From Pseudomonas sp. GOM6 (lineage in GTDB: Bacteria > Pseudomonadota > Gammaproteobacteria > Pseudomonadales > Pseudomonadaceae), in assembly GCF_029537485.1 (NCBI RefSeq), contig NZ_JARPUS010000004.1:215775-279774 (forward strand): 64,000 nt of DNA. Reading direction: 5' to 3'. The notes under the pieces are model-generated. The model was given only the letters and a program-made list of their open reading frames with translations. It made no database searches and was not told the DNA's origin. Made by a program: the position numbers and the translations under genes. Positions 1 through 8,156 of this stretch are shown here, one piece after another; within the stretch, counting starts at the first letter, position 1, and every line of letters begins with the position of its first letter.

Positions 1-62
1 CCCTGAGCCGCTTGCTGGAAATGCAGTCGCACGAGTTCCTCTCGCGCCCGCACAAGCCCTGA
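1..62 (+). CDS. 3' end of an unidentified gene (truncated by window edge)
   Basis: Only the last 19 codons are present, in the third frame, ending in TGA at 60-62; the residues read LSRLLEMQSHEFLSRPHKP. The tail is followed 20 bases later by a perfect terminator hairpin, which supports a real gene end rather than a chance frame. The fragment is too short to assign a family. It is convergent with the AraC-type regulator that follows. Confidence 0.5.
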   Translation, partial: LSRLLEMQSHEFLSRPHKP

Positions 63-82
63 TTGGCTCGTGCTTGAACCAG

Positions 83-110
83 AAGGGCTGCCCATGGGCA
101 GCCCTTTTGC
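83..110 (+). terminator. Intrinsic terminator, bidirectional
   Basis: A 24-base perfect palindrome (AAGGGCTGCCCA and its complement, 83-106) is followed by TTTTG on the plus strand and preceded by an A-rich run. It lies between two convergent genes, so it can serve both. Confidence 0.8.
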
Positions 111-143
111 ATTTCAGTCGGCCTGCGATCAGACGGCCTGCGC

Positions 144-1127
144 TCAGGCGCTTTCCTTGTGCTGGAACTGGCGGCGGTACTGGTTGGGCGATAGCCCGGC
201 GTGCTGGCGAAACAGGCGGGCGAAGAAGCTGGCGTCGTCGTAGCCCACTTCGTAGCTGATCGTCTTGATGCTCTTGCGCGTAGAGCTGAGCAGGCTCTTG
301 GCGGTTTCGATGCGCAGGCGCTGCAAGTAATGCAAAGGCTTGTCGCCGGTGGCAGCCTGGAAGCGGCGCATGAAATTACGGATGCTCATGCCGTGCTGAC
401 GGGCGACATCTTCGATGCGGAATTTTTCGGCGAAATGCTCCTCCAGCCACTGCTGAACCTGCAGAATGGCCACGTCCTGGTGCAGTTTCTGCCCGCCGAA
501 GCCGATACGCCCCGGGCTGTAGCTGCGCTGGGTCTCGTAGAGAATGTCGCGGGACACACCCTGGGCAATGGACGCGCCACAGAAGCGCTCGATCAGGTAG
601 ATGTACAGGTCGCAGGCCGAGGTCACGCCGCCGGCGCAATACAGGTTGTCAGCGTCCGACAGGTGCTTTTCCTGGTTCAGCAGCACCTTGGGGAAGCGCT
701 CGGCGAACTCGCGGAAGAAGCGCCAGTAGGTGGTCGCTTCCTTGCCGTCGAGTAGACCGGTTTCAGCCATCCAAAACACGCCCGTGGCTTCGCCGCAGAT
801 CACCGCGCCGGCGGCATGTTGCTCGCGCAGCCAGGTGATGATGTGCGGGTGCTGTGTGCGCAGCTCATCGAAGTCGCCCCAGAACGCCGGCAGGATGATG
901 ACGTCGGCCGGGCCCAGTTCCCCATCGACGCTGATCACCGCCTCGCTGAAGCTGGTTACCGCCAAACCGTCGGGGCTGACAATGCGGGTTTGAAACACTG
1001 ACTTGAGTTCCAGCCCCTGCTGTTTGCTATGGCGGATGCCGGCCATGTGGAAGAAGTCGCGAGCCTGCATCAGGGTGGCAGCGAATACGCCGTCAATGGC
1101 CAGTATGGCGATGCGTATGGGGGACAT
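144..1127 (-). CDS. AraC-family transcriptional regulator with DJ-1/PfpI-like N-terminal domain (GlxA type)
   Basis: 327 residues. The N-terminal two thirds (about 5-190) resembles the class I glutamine amidotransferase/DJ-1 fold found in GlxA/FtrA-type regulators, including a nucleophile-elbow-like AVICGEATG with a cysteine near residue 111. The C-terminal 100 residues are a double helix-turn-helix AraC domain (RIEDVARQHGMSIRNFMRRF, then GYDDASFFARLFRQHAGLSP). The N-terminal domain in this family normally senses a ligand rather than catalysing a reaction. It is divergent from the acyl-CoA dehydrogenase gene across 139 bases, so it probably controls that gene; the ligand cannot be told. The ATG start has the typical MSPIRIAIL beginning. 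Confidence 0.88.
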   Translation of the reverse strand: MSPIRIAILAIDGVFAATLMQARDFFHMAGIRHSKQQGLELKSVFQTRIVSPDGLAVTSFSEAVISVDGELGPADVIILPAFWGDFDELRTQHPHIITWLREQHAAGAVICGEATGVFWMAETGLLDGKEATTYWRFFREFAERFPKVLLNQEKHLSDADNLYCAGGVTSACDLYIYLIERFCGASIAQGVSRDILYETQRSYSPGRIGFGGQKLHQDVAILQVQQWLEEHFAEKFRIEDVARQHGMSIRNFMRRFQAATGDKPLHYLQRLRIETAKSLLSSTRKSIKTISYEVGYDDASFFARLFRQHAGLSPNQYRRQFQHKESA

Positions 1128-1266
1128 GTGTTGTTCTTTTTAGTGATTAAACGGTCATTGTCTGGCTGGATCGTCTTATTTTTTGGCGCATGTGTCCAGT
1201 GCCCAGGCCTGAGGGGCTGGCCTAGAGTGTTGGTCATCCCATGACCACTCAGACACAGGTGTAACA

Positions 1267-2403
1267 ATGATTCCAAGAACCCTGTTCAGCCACGAGCACG
1301 AGCAGTTTCGCGAGTCGGTGCGCAAGTTTTTCGAGCAGAAGGCCGTGCCTTTCCATGCCCAGTGGGAGAAGGATGGCCACATTGATCGAGCACTGTGGAA
1401 CGCAGCAGGCGAGGCCGGCATGCTCTGCTCACATGTCCCCGAGGAGTACGGCGGGATGGGGGTCGATTTTCTCTACAGTGCAGTGGTGATCGAGGAGCAG
1501 TCGCGGCTGGGGTTGTCCGGCGTGGGCTTCTCTTTGCACTCGGACATCGTCGCCCCTTACATCCTTCACTACGGCACGGAAGAGCAGAAGCGCCACTACC
1601 TGCCCAAGCTGGTGAGCGGCGAGTTGGTCACCGCCATCGCCATGACCGAGCCCGGCACCGGCTCCGACCTGCAGGGCGTGAAGACCACCGCCGTGCTGGA
1701 CGGTGACGAGTACGTGATCAACGGCTCCAAGACCTTCATCACCAACGGCTGGCTGGCCGATCTGGTGATCGTTGTCGCCAAGACCGATGCCAAGGCCGGC
1801 GCCAAGGGCATCAGCCTGTTCCTGGTCGAGGCCAACACGCCGGGCTTCTCCAAGGGCAAGCGCCTGGAGAAGGTTGGCATGAAGGCTCAGGACACCTCCG
1901 AGCTGTTCTTCCAGGATGTGCGCATTCCCAAGGCCAATATGCTGGGCAAGGAGGGGATGGGCTTTGTCTACCTGATGCAGGAGCTGCCGCAGGAACGCCT
2001 GACCGTGGGCGTGGGCGCCATTGCCTCAGCCGAAGCGGCGCTGCAATGGACCAAGGACTACGTGCGCGAGCGCAAGGCCTTCGGCAAGCCGGTGGCGGAG
2101 TTCCAGAATACCCGTTTCAAACTGGCCGAGATGGCCACCGAGATTCAGGTTGGCCGCGTGTTTGTCGACCGTTGCCTGGAGCTGCACCTGCAGAAGAAGC
2201 TGGATGTGCCGACTGCGGCCATGCTCAAGTACTGGGGCACCGACCTGCAGTGCAAGGTGATCGACGAATGCGTGCAGCTGCACGGCGGCTACGGCTACAT
2301 GTGGGAATACCCGATTGCCCGCGCCTGGGCTGACTCACGGGTGCAGCGGATCTACGCCGGCACCAACGAGATCATGAAGGAGATCATCAGTCGCGCACTG
2401 TGA
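1267..2403 (+). CDS. Acyl-CoA dehydrogenase, long-chain (LCAD/ACADL)-like
   Basis: 378 residues, full length for the family. It should oxidise acyl-CoA to trans-2-enoyl-CoA with FAD, feeding electrons to ETF. Visible motifs are the flavin/substrate signature AMTEPGTGSDLQG (near residue 127) and the C-terminal QLHGGYGYMWEYPIARAW...YAGTNEIMKEII. The MYWEYPIA-type tail and the Y-x-GT site lacking the MCAD-type catalytic Glu resemble mammalian long-chain enzymes, where the base lies elsewhere. Substrate length is inference. Start ATG follows a GGTGTAAC weak ribosome site. It is divergent from the AraC-type regulator and ends at a terminator shared with the convergent aldo/keto reductase. Confidence 0.9.
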   Translation: MIPRTLFSHEHEQFRESVRKFFEQKAVPFHAQWEKDGHIDRALWNAAGEAGMLCSHVPEEYGGMGVDFLYSAVVIEEQSRLGLSGVGFSLHSDIVAPYILHYGTEEQKRHYLPKLVSGELVTAIAMTEPGTGSDLQGVKTTAVLDGDEYVINGSKTFITNGWLADLVIVVAKTDAKAGAKGISLFLVEANTPGFSKGKRLEKVGMKAQDTSELFFQDVRIPKANMLGKEGMGFVYLMQELPQERLTVGVGAIASAEAALQWTKDYVRERKAFGKPVAEFQNTRFKLAEMATEIQVGRVFVDRCLELHLQKKLDVPTAAMLKYWGTDLQCKVIDECVQLHGGYGYMWEYPIARAWADSRVQRIYAGTNEIMKEIISRAL

Positions 2404-2420
2404 TGATCGCGTAGAGACCA

Positions 2421-2450
2421 AGAGCCCGGCCATTGCCGGGCTCTTTCGTT
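2421..2450 (+). terminator. Intrinsic terminator between convergent genes
   Basis: AGAGCCCGGC (2421-2430), loop CATT, GCCGGGCTCT (2435-2444), then TTCGTT. A perfect 10-bp stem 18 bases after the acyl-CoA dehydrogenase stop; the other strand begins with an A/G-rich tract, so bidirectional use is possible. Confidence 0.85.
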
Positions 2451-2451
2451 C

Positions 2452-3489
2452 TCAGGGGGCGGGGTTGGGCTGTTCGCGATGAATGGCTTCGATGGCCTCC
2501 AGCAACTCCTGGCTGAGTTTCAGCTCAACACTGCCCAGATTGCTTTCCAGCTGCTCAAGGTTGGTTGCGCCGATGATGTTGCTGGTGACGAAGGGCTGGC
2601 GGGTGACGAAGGCCAGGGCCATCTGCGCGGGATCCAGATCGTGTTGGCGAGCCAGGGCGACATAGCGGCTGCAGGCGGCGATGGCCTGCGGATTGGTGTA
2701 GCGGGCGAAGCGGCTGAACAGGGTGATGCGCGCATTGGCCGGGCGAGCACCATGCTCATACTTGCCGCTCAGCATGCCGAAGGCCAGTGGCGAGTAGGCC
2801 AGCAAACCACATTGTTCGCGCATCGCTACCTCGGCCAGGCCCACCTCGAAGCCGCGGTTGAGCAGGTTGTAGGGGTTCTGGATGGAGACCACTCGTGGCA
2901 GGCCTAGGCTGTCGGCCAGTTGCAGGAACTTCATGGTGCCCCAGGGCGTTTCGTTGGACAGGCCTATGTGGCGGATCTTGCCAGCTTTGACCTGTTCACC
3001 AAGCGCCTCAAGGGTTTCCTGCAGGGCGGTGAATTCCTGCTCCTGGTGGCGATAGCCGAGCTGACCGAAGAAGTTGGTGCTGCGCTCGGGCCAGTGCAGT
3101 TGGTAGAGGTCGATCCAGTCGGTTTGCAGACGCTTCAGGCTTTCGTTCAGGGCCGCGACGATATGCTGGCGGTTGTGCTTGAGGTTGCCGCCACGGATGT
3201 AGTCGATGCCGTTGCCCGGGCCGGCAATCTTGCTGGCAAGAATCCAGTCGGCGCGATTGCCTCTGGCCTTGAAGTAGTTGCCGATGATGCGCTCGGTGGC
3301 GCCGTAGGTCTCGGCGCGCGGCGGCACCGGGTACATCTCCGCCGTATCGAGAAAGTTGATACCGCAAGCCTTGGCGCGATCGATCTGGGCAAAACCCTCG
3401 TTTTCATCGTTCTGCTGGCCCCAGGTCATGCTGCCCAGGCACAGGGCGCTGACACACAGGTCGCTGCGGCCCAGTTGACGGTATTCCAT
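2452..3489 (-). CDS. Aldo/keto reductase, Tas-like
   Basis: 345 residues, an NADPH-dependent oxidoreductase with TIM-barrel fold. The aldo/keto reductase signature is present: MEYRQLGRSDLCVSALCLG at the N-terminus, FLDTAEMYPVPP (catalytic Asp and Tyr), WILASKIAG (catalytic Lys) and LYQLHWPER (catalytic His). The insertion between strand 2 and helix 2 (RAETYGATERIIGNYF) and overall length match the Tas (YgdS) subgroup of E. coli. Physiological substrate unknown. It is transcribed away from rplM, with 274 bases between the two starts. Confidence 0.9.
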   Translation of the reverse strand: MEYRQLGRSDLCVSALCLGSMTWGQQNDENEGFAQIDRAKACGINFLDTAEMYPVPPRAETYGATERIIGNYFKARGNRADWILASKIAGPGNGIDYIRGGNLKHNRQHIVAALNESLKRLQTDWIDLYQLHWPERSTNFFGQLGYRHQEQEFTALQETLEALGEQVKAGKIRHIGLSNETPWGTMKFLQLADSLGLPRVVSIQNPYNLLNRGFEVGLAEVAMREQCGLLAYSPLAFGMLSGKYEHGARPANARITLFSRFARYTNPQAIAACSRYVALARQHDLDPAQMALAFVTRQPFVTSNIIGATNLEQLESNLGSVELKLSQELLEAIEAIHREQPNPAP

Positions 3490-3577
3490 AACTGACTCCT
3501 CGTTCCCGGCAAAGGGGCGATGATAAAGCAGGTTGCTATTTTTTCAGCAATCGTCATAATTCCGCGGCTTTCCAAGC

Positions 3578-3621
3578 GGGGATGCCTAGCCTGCGCGGAA
3601 AGAAGGTGGGGATGCCTAGCC
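3578..3621. repeat. Two direct copies of GGGGATGCCTAGCC, 30 bases apart
   Basis: The 14-mer GGGGATGCCTAGCC minus its first G context occurs at 3578-3591 and again at 3608-3621, exactly 30 bases apart, in the 274-base gap between the aldo/keto reductase and rplM. Each holds CTAG, a rare tetramer in bacterial genomes. The intervening bases differ, so this is a pair of sites or an old duplication rather than a long tandem repeat. Role unknown. Confidence 0.6.
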
Positions 3622-3687
3622 CGCCGAACCCCTGCCGTAGCGGACGCGCTGACCCGAGCCCCCGATAGCGTCTGTTTCCGGCTGTCT

Positions 3688-3715
3688 TTGACCTTGTCAA
3701 AGCAAGCACTATTCA
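3688..3715 (+). promoter_or_regulatory. Candidate sigma-70 promoter for rplM-rpsI
   Basis: TTGACC at 3688-3693 and TATTCA at 3710-3715, separated by 16 bases, about 50 bases before the rplM ATG. Position and quality suit a highly expressed ribosomal operon. No transcription start data; inferred from sequence alone. Confidence 0.55.
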
Positions 3716-3722
3716 GTAAGAT

Positions 3723-3754
3723 CCGCCGTCTTATTTTCAGGGCGGCCCCTGAGG
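3723..3754 (+). promoter_or_regulatory. rplM leader hairpins overlapping the ribosome binding site
   Basis: Two mutually exclusive stems can be drawn: CCGCC (3723-3727) with GGCGG (3741-3745), or TCAGGG (3737-3742) with CCCTGA (3747-3752) around a CGGC tetraloop. The second covers the first two bases of the GAGG (3751-3754) that serves as Shine-Dalgarno for the ATG at 3764. In E. coli the L13 leader is a known autoregulatory target; that this leader works likewise is inference. Confidence 0.4.
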
Positions 3755-3763
3755 CTATAGCGA

Positions 3764-4192
3764 ATGAAGACTTTTACTGCAAAACCGGAAACTGTTAAGC
3801 GCGACTGGTACGTCGTCGACGCTGCAGGTCAGACCCTGGGTCGTCTGGCCACCGAAATCGCCAGCCGTCTGCGCGGCAAGCACAAGCCGGAATACACCCC
3901 GCACGTTGATACCGGCGACTACATCGTCGTGATCAATGCCGAGCAGGTGCGTGTCACCGGTGCCAAGACCAGCGACAAGATGTACTACTCGCACTCCGGT
4001 TTCCCGGGTGGCATCAAGGAAATCAGCTTCGAGAAGCTGATTGCCAAGGCTCCCGAGCGCGTGATCGAGACCGCGGTCAAGGGCATGCTGCCGAAGAATC
4101 CGCTGGGTCGCGACATGTATCGCAAGCTGAAGGTGTACAAAGGTGCCAGCCACCCGCACACCGCTCAGCAGCCCCAAGAACTGAAGATTTAA
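3764..4192 (+). CDS. rplM: 50S ribosomal protein L13
   Basis: 142 residues, exactly the usual L13 length, beginning [20 protein letters not shown] and carrying the family stretches [19 protein letters not shown] and [16 protein letters not shown]. It is an early-assembling protein of the large subunit. The GAGG ribosome site lies 9 bases before the ATG and is partly in a leader hairpin. rpsI follows after 14 bases, forming the conserved rplM-rpsI operon. Confidence 0.99.
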   Translation: MKTFTAKPETVKRDWYVVDAAGQTLGRLATEIASRLRGKHKPEYTPHVDTGDYIVVINAEQVRVTGAKTSDKMYYSHSGFPGGIKEISFEKLIAKAPERVIETAVKGMLPKNPLGRDMYRKLKVYKGASHPHTAQQPQELKI

Positions 4193-4206
4193 CGGAATAG
4201 TTCATT

Positions 4207-4599
4207 ATGTCGGCGACTCAAAACTACGGCACTGGCCGTCGCAAGACTGCAACCGCGCGCGTATTCCTGCGCCCGGGTACTGGCAAGATCTCCATCAACA
4301 ACCGCGCTCTGGATAACTTCTTCGGTCGCGAAACTGCTCGTATGGTCGTGCGTCAGCCGCTGGAGCTGACCGAGACCACCGAGAAGTTCGACGTCTACGT
4401 TACCGTTCTTGGCGGTGGTGTTAGCGGTCAGGCCGGGGCTATTCGTCATGGCATTACTCGCGCCCTGATCGAGTACGACGAGAGTCTGCGCAGCCCGCTG
4501 CGTAAGGCTGGCTACGTCACTCGTGATGCTCGTGAAGTTGAGCGTAAGAAAGTGGGTCTGCGCAAGGCGCGTAAGCGTCCTCAGTACTCCAAGCGTTAA
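4207..4599 (+). CDS. rpsI: 30S ribosomal protein S9
   Basis: 130 residues, the usual length. Begins [20 protein letters not shown] and ends in the canonical [12 protein letters not shown] tail, whose last Arg reaches the P-site tRNA in the ribosome. Second gene of the L13-S9 operon, followed at once by a strong terminator that separates it from petABC. Confidence 0.99.
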   Translation: MSATQNYGTGRRKTATARVFLRPGTGKISINNRALDNFFGRETARMVVRQPLELTETTEKFDVYVTVLGGGVSGQAGAIRHGITRALIEYDESLRSPLRKAGYVTRDAREVERKKVGLRKARKRPQYSKR

Positions 4600-4620
4600 T
4601 TCGCTGCTGCGTTCAAAAGC

Positions 4621-4652
4621 GCCCAGTTCCTTACGGAGCTGGGCGTTTTTTA
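4621..4652 (+). terminator. Intrinsic terminator of rplM-rpsI
   Basis: GCCCAGTTCC (4621-4630) pairs with GGAGCTGGGC (4635-4644, one G-U pair), followed by GTTTTTTA. Confidence 0.9.
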
Positions 4653-4669
4653 TTGTTCTTTAATATCTC

Positions 4670-4686
4670 TGCGACAACCTGTCGCA
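4670..4686. promoter_or_regulatory. Palindrome matching the RegA/PrrA/RoxR consensus upstream of petABC
   Basis: TGCGACA-ACC-TGTCGCA, a perfect 7-bp inverted repeat 165 bases before petA. It fits GCGNC-N5-GNCGC, the recognition pattern described for the redox response regulators RegA/PrrA, whose Pseudomonas counterpart is RoxR. petABC is a classical target of RegA in phototrophic bacteria. Use here is inference. Confidence 0.5.
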
Positions 4687-4850
4687 TTGGTAGAAAGCCC
4701 GATTTGCAAGGCTTGCGAGCATTTTGTATCCGGTAATTACCTTGTCAGAAAAGGGGCTTTTCTTTACCATTCTGCAAATTTTGTGCGGCCCGATTTATTA
4801 CTTAGTAGAGGCCTGAACAACAGGCCATGAAGCTGATGGGAGACGACTGA

Positions 4851-5444
4851 ATGAGCAATGACGGCGTGAATGCAGGCCGGCGTCGCTTCCTGGTAGCGGC
4901 CACTTCGGTGGTTGGTGCTGCCGGAGCGGTGGGTGCTGCGACTCCGTTCGTGGGGTCATGGTTCCCCAGTGCCAAGGCCAAAGCGGCCGGTGCACCGGTG
5001 AAAGTGAATATCGCCAAGGTCGAGCCTGGCCAGCAGATGGTTGCCGAATGGCGCGGTCAGCCGGTGTTCATCGTGCGCCGCACTGAGGAGATCCTGGCCA
5101 ACCTGACCAAGATCGAAGGCAGTGTCGCTGACCCCGAATCCGCTGCCTCGGTACAGCCGGAGTACGTCGACAAGAAGACGCGCGCGATCAAGCCGGAAAT
5201 TCTGGTGCTGGTCGGGCTGTGCACCCACCTGGGCTGCGCACCATCGTTCCGCCCGGAAGTGGCTCCGGCCGACCTCGGTCCGGACTGGGTAGGCGGTTAT
5301 TTCTGTCCCTGCCACGGCTCCCGCTACGATCTTGCAGGGCGTGTCTACAAGGCTCAGCCCGCGCCGCTGAACCTGCCGGTTCCGCCGCATTCCTATGAAT
5401 CCGATGATGTCATCATCGTCGGTGTGGACCAGGAGAAAGCATGA
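4851..5444 (+). CDS. petA: Ubiquinol-cytochrome c reductase, Rieske iron-sulfur subunit
   Basis: 197 residues. A twin-arginine motif (RRRFLVA, residues 10-16) and one hydrophobic helix show Tat-dependent insertion with the helix retained as anchor. The 2Fe-2S cluster ligands are in CTHLGC (124-129) and CPCHGS (152-157). It accepts an electron from ubiquinol in the bc1 complex and passes it to cytochrome c1. The stop overlaps the petB start (ATGA), as usual in the petABC operon. Confidence 0.97.
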   Translation: MSNDGVNAGRRRFLVAATSVVGAAGAVGAATPFVGSWFPSAKAKAAGAPVKVNIAKVEPGQQMVAEWRGQPVFIVRRTEEILANLTKIEGSVADPESAASVQPEYVDKKTRAIKPEILVLVGLCTHLGCAPSFRPEVAPADLGPDWVGGYFCPCHGSRYDLAGRVYKAQPAPLNLPVPPHSYESDDVIIVGVDQEKA

Positions 5445-6655
5445 TGGAAAAATTCATGGCCTGGATCGATGCGCGCTTCCCCGCCACCAAGATGTGGGAA
5501 GACCATCTGAGCAAGTACTACGCACCGAAGAACTTCAACTTCTTCTATTTCTTTGGCTCGCTGGCCCTGCTGGTGCTGGTCAACCAGATCCTTACCGGTA
5601 TCTGGCTGACCATGAGCTTCACCCCGTCCGCTGAGGAAGCTTTCGCCTCCGTCGAGTACATCATGCGCGACGTGGAGTACGGCTGGATCATCCGCTACCT
5701 GCATTCCACGGGTGCCTCCGCGTTCTTCGTGGTGGTCTACCTGCACATGTTCCGCGGTCTGCTATACGGCTCCTACCAGAAGCCGCGCGAGCTGGTCTGG
5801 ATCTTCGGCATGCTGATCTACCTGTGCCTGATGGCAGAGGCCTTCATGGGCTACCTGCTGCCGTGGGGCCAGATGTCCTACTGGGGTGCCCAGGTGATCA
5901 TCTCGCTGTTCGGTGCCATTCCGGTGATCGGCGATGACCTGACCCAGTGGATCCGTGGTGACTACCTGATTTCGGGCATCACTCTGAACCGCTTCTTCGC
6001 CCTGCACGTGATCGCCCTGCCGATCGTCCTGCTTGGTCTGGTTGTGCTGCACATCCTGGCGCTGCACGAAGTGGGTTCGAACAACCCGGACGGCGTCGAC
6101 ATCAAGAAGAAGAAAGACGAGAGCGGCGTACCGCTGGATGGCATCGCCTTCCACCCGTACTACACCGTGAAGGACATCGTGGGTGTCGTGGTCTTCCTGT
6201 TCGTCTTCTGCGCCGTGGTGTTCTTCTTCCCGGAGATGGGCGGTTACTTCCTCGAGAAGCCGAACTTCGAGCAGGCCAACCCGTTCAAGACTCCTGAGCA
6301 CATCGCTCCGGTCTGGTACTTCACGCCCTTCTACGCCATCCTGCGCGCCGTGCCGGACAAGCTGCTGGGTGTAATCGCCATGGGCGCCGCCATCGCTATC
6401 CTGTTCGTGCTGCCTTGGCTCGACCGCAGTCCGGTCAAGTCCATGCGCTACAAGGGCTGGATGAGCAAGATCTGGCTGGTGGTGTTCTGCATCTCCTTCG
6501 TGATCCTTGGCGTGCTCGGCGTGCTGGCTCCGACTCCGGGTCGTACCCTGCTGTCGCAGATTTGCACCGCGCTGTACTTCGCCTACTTCATCCTGATGCC
6601 GTTCTACACCCGGATGGAGAAGACTAAACCGGTTCCGGAAAGGGTGACTGGCTGA
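5441..6655 (+). CDS. petB: Cytochrome b subunit of the bc1 complex
   Basis: 404 residues, full length, with eight predicted membrane helices. Histidines for the two b hemes are seen in HSTGASAFFVVVYLHMFRG (helix B) and FFALHVIALPIVLLGLVVLH (helix D); the Qo-site motif PEW reads here as PVW in APVWYFTPFYA. It carries out the Q cycle in the inner membrane. Start ATG at 5441 overlaps the petA stop by 4 bases; an ATG three bases later is an alternative. The petC start overlaps its stop by one base. Confidence 0.97.
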   Translation: MMEKFMAWIDARFPATKMWEDHLSKYYAPKNFNFFYFFGSLALLVLVNQILTGIWLTMSFTPSAEEAFASVEYIMRDVEYGWIIRYLHSTGASAFFVVVYLHMFRGLLYGSYQKPRELVWIFGMLIYLCLMAEAFMGYLLPWGQMSYWGAQVIISLFGAIPVIGDDLTQWIRGDYLISGITLNRFFALHVIALPIVLLGLVVLHILALHEVGSNNPDGVDIKKKKDESGVPLDGIAFHPYYTVKDIVGVVVFLFVFCAVVFFFPEMGGYFLEKPNFEQANPFKTPEHIAPVWYFTPFYAILRAVPDKLLGVIAMGAAIAILFVLPWLDRSPVKSMRYKGWMSKIWLVVFCISFVILGVLGVLAPTPGRTLLSQICTALYFAYFILMPFYTRMEKTKPVPERVTG

Positions 6656-7434
6656 TGAAAAAGCACTTTGCCGCACTGATTCTCGCTGTACTGCCGGGTC
6701 TGGCTTTTGCCGCCGGCAGCGGTTATCCCCTGGACAAGGTGGATATCGATTTCACTGACAAGGCCGCCATGCAGGACGGCGCGCGTACCTTCGCCAACTA
6801 CTGCATGGGTTGCCACAGCGCCAAGTTCCAGCGTTATGAGCGTGTTGCCGATGACATCGGCATTCCACACGAACTGATGCTGGAGAACCTGGTATTCACC
6901 GGCGCCAAGATTGGCGATCACATGAAGATCGGCATGAAGCCGGAAGATGCCAAGGCCTGGTTCGGTGCCGCGCCGCCCGACCTGACGCTGGTCGCCCGCG
7001 TACGTGGTACCGACTGGCTGTACACCTACCTGCGTACCTTCTATGAAGATCCGAGTCGTCCGCTGGGCGCCAACAACAAGGTCTTCCCGAACGTCGGTAT
7101 GCCGAACGTCCTGGCTAGCCTGCAGGGGCGCCAGGTCATCGGTTGCAAGCAGGTTCAGGTGGTCGAGGATGGCAAGAAACAATACGATCCGCTGACCGGT
7201 GCACCTATCACTCATGAAGCTTGTGATCAGCTGACCGTCGTGCCGAAGACCGGCAGCCTGACCGAAGAAGAGTTCGACGAGAAGATCCATAACCTGGTGA
7301 CCTTCCTGGCTTACTCCGCTAACCCGGTAAAGCTGGAGAGTCAGCGTATTGGTACCTATGTGCTGTTGTACCTGGCTTTCTTCTTCGTGTTCGCCTACCT
7401 GCTGAAGCGCGAATACTGGAAGGACGTTCACTGA
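6655..7434 (+). CDS. petC: Cytochrome c1 subunit of the bc1 complex
   Basis: 259 residues. N-terminal Sec signal peptide (MKKHFAALILAVLPGLAFAA), heme c attachment motif CMGCH at 50-54, and one C-terminal membrane helix (about 231-250, TYVLLYLAFFFVFAYLL) ending in positively charged residues. A periplasmic heme protein that receives electrons from the Rieske subunit and reduces soluble cytochromes c. Translationally coupled to petB, and followed by a terminator. Confidence 0.97.
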   Translation: MKKHFAALILAVLPGLAFAAGSGYPLDKVDIDFTDKAAMQDGARTFANYCMGCHSAKFQRYERVADDIGIPHELMLENLVFTGAKIGDHMKIGMKPEDAKAWFGAAPPDLTLVARVRGTDWLYTYLRTFYEDPSRPLGANNKVFPNVGMPNVLASLQGRQVIGCKQVQVVEDGKKQYDPLTGAPITHEACDQLTVVPKTGSLTEEEFDEKIHNLVTFLAYSANPVKLESQRIGTYVLLYLAFFFVFAYLLKREYWKDVH

Positions 7435-7454
7435 TACATAGCGTTACTGCTGCA

Positions 7455-7488
7455 AACGCACGCGCCCTTCTGGGCGCGTGCGTTTTTC
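7455..7488 (+). terminator. Intrinsic terminator of petABC
   Basis: AACGCACGCGCCC and its exact complement around a TTCT loop, then TTTCTG. A 13-bp GC-rich stem ending 30 bases before sspA. Confidence 0.9.
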
Positions 7489-7521
7489 TGTTCCTGCAAT
7501 TCTGAAAGTGAGGAGGGCGCC

Positions 7522-8139
7522 ATGGCCGCGACCAACAAGCTGGCCTGCTATTCCGACCCTGCTGATCATTATTCCCATCGTGTGCGTCTGGTTCTTGCTG
7601 AGAAGGGTGTACAGGTGGACATCATCGATGTCCAGGCTGGGCACTGTCCGGCAAAGCTGGCTGAAGTGAACCCCTATGCGAGTCTGCCGACACTGATTGA
7701 TCGCGATCTAGTCCTGTATGAGTCCACGGTGGTGATGGAATACCTCGACGAGCGTTACCCCCATCCACCGTTACTACCGGTCTATCCTGTGGCCAGGGCC
7801 AATAGCCGCCTGCTGATGCATCGGATACAGCGTGACTGGTGTCAGCTGGTCGATCGTATTCTTGAACCTCGCGGCAAGGAGGCGGACAAAGCACTGGCGC
7901 GCAAGGAGCTGCGTGAGAGCCTGACCGGCGTATCGCCGCTGTTTGCTGACAAGTCGTTCTTTCTCAGTGATGAACTGAGTCTGGTCGATTGCTGTTTGCT
8001 GCCGATTCTCTGGCGCCTGCCGCAGTTGGGGATCGAGTTGCCACGCCCGGCCAAGCCGCTGCTGGAGTATATGGAGCGGATGTTCACGCGCGAGGCCTTT
8101 CAGGCCAGTCTTTCCAGTGTCGAACGCAACATGCGTTGA
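7522..8139 (+). CDS. sspA: Stringent starvation protein A
   Basis: 205 residues with a glutathione-S-transferase fold but no enzymatic function: SspA binds RNA polymerase and modulates transcription during starvation. The family start [25 protein letters not shown] and the [14 protein letters not shown] stretch, including the Pro-His-Pro segment known to be important for activity in E. coli SspA, are present. A strong ribosome site (GTGAGGAGGG) precedes the ATG. sspB follows after 17 bases. Confidence 0.96.
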   Translation: MAATNKLACYSDPADHYSHRVRLVLAEKGVQVDIIDVQAGHCPAKLAEVNPYASLPTLIDRDLVLYESTVVMEYLDERYPHPPLLPVYPVARANSRLLMHRIQRDWCQLVDRILEPRGKEADKALARKELRESLTGVSPLFADKSFFLSDELSLVDCCLLPILWRLPQLGIELPRPAKPLLEYMERMFTREAFQASLSSVERNMR

Positions 8140-8156
8140 GCCAGGAGGTATCTGCC

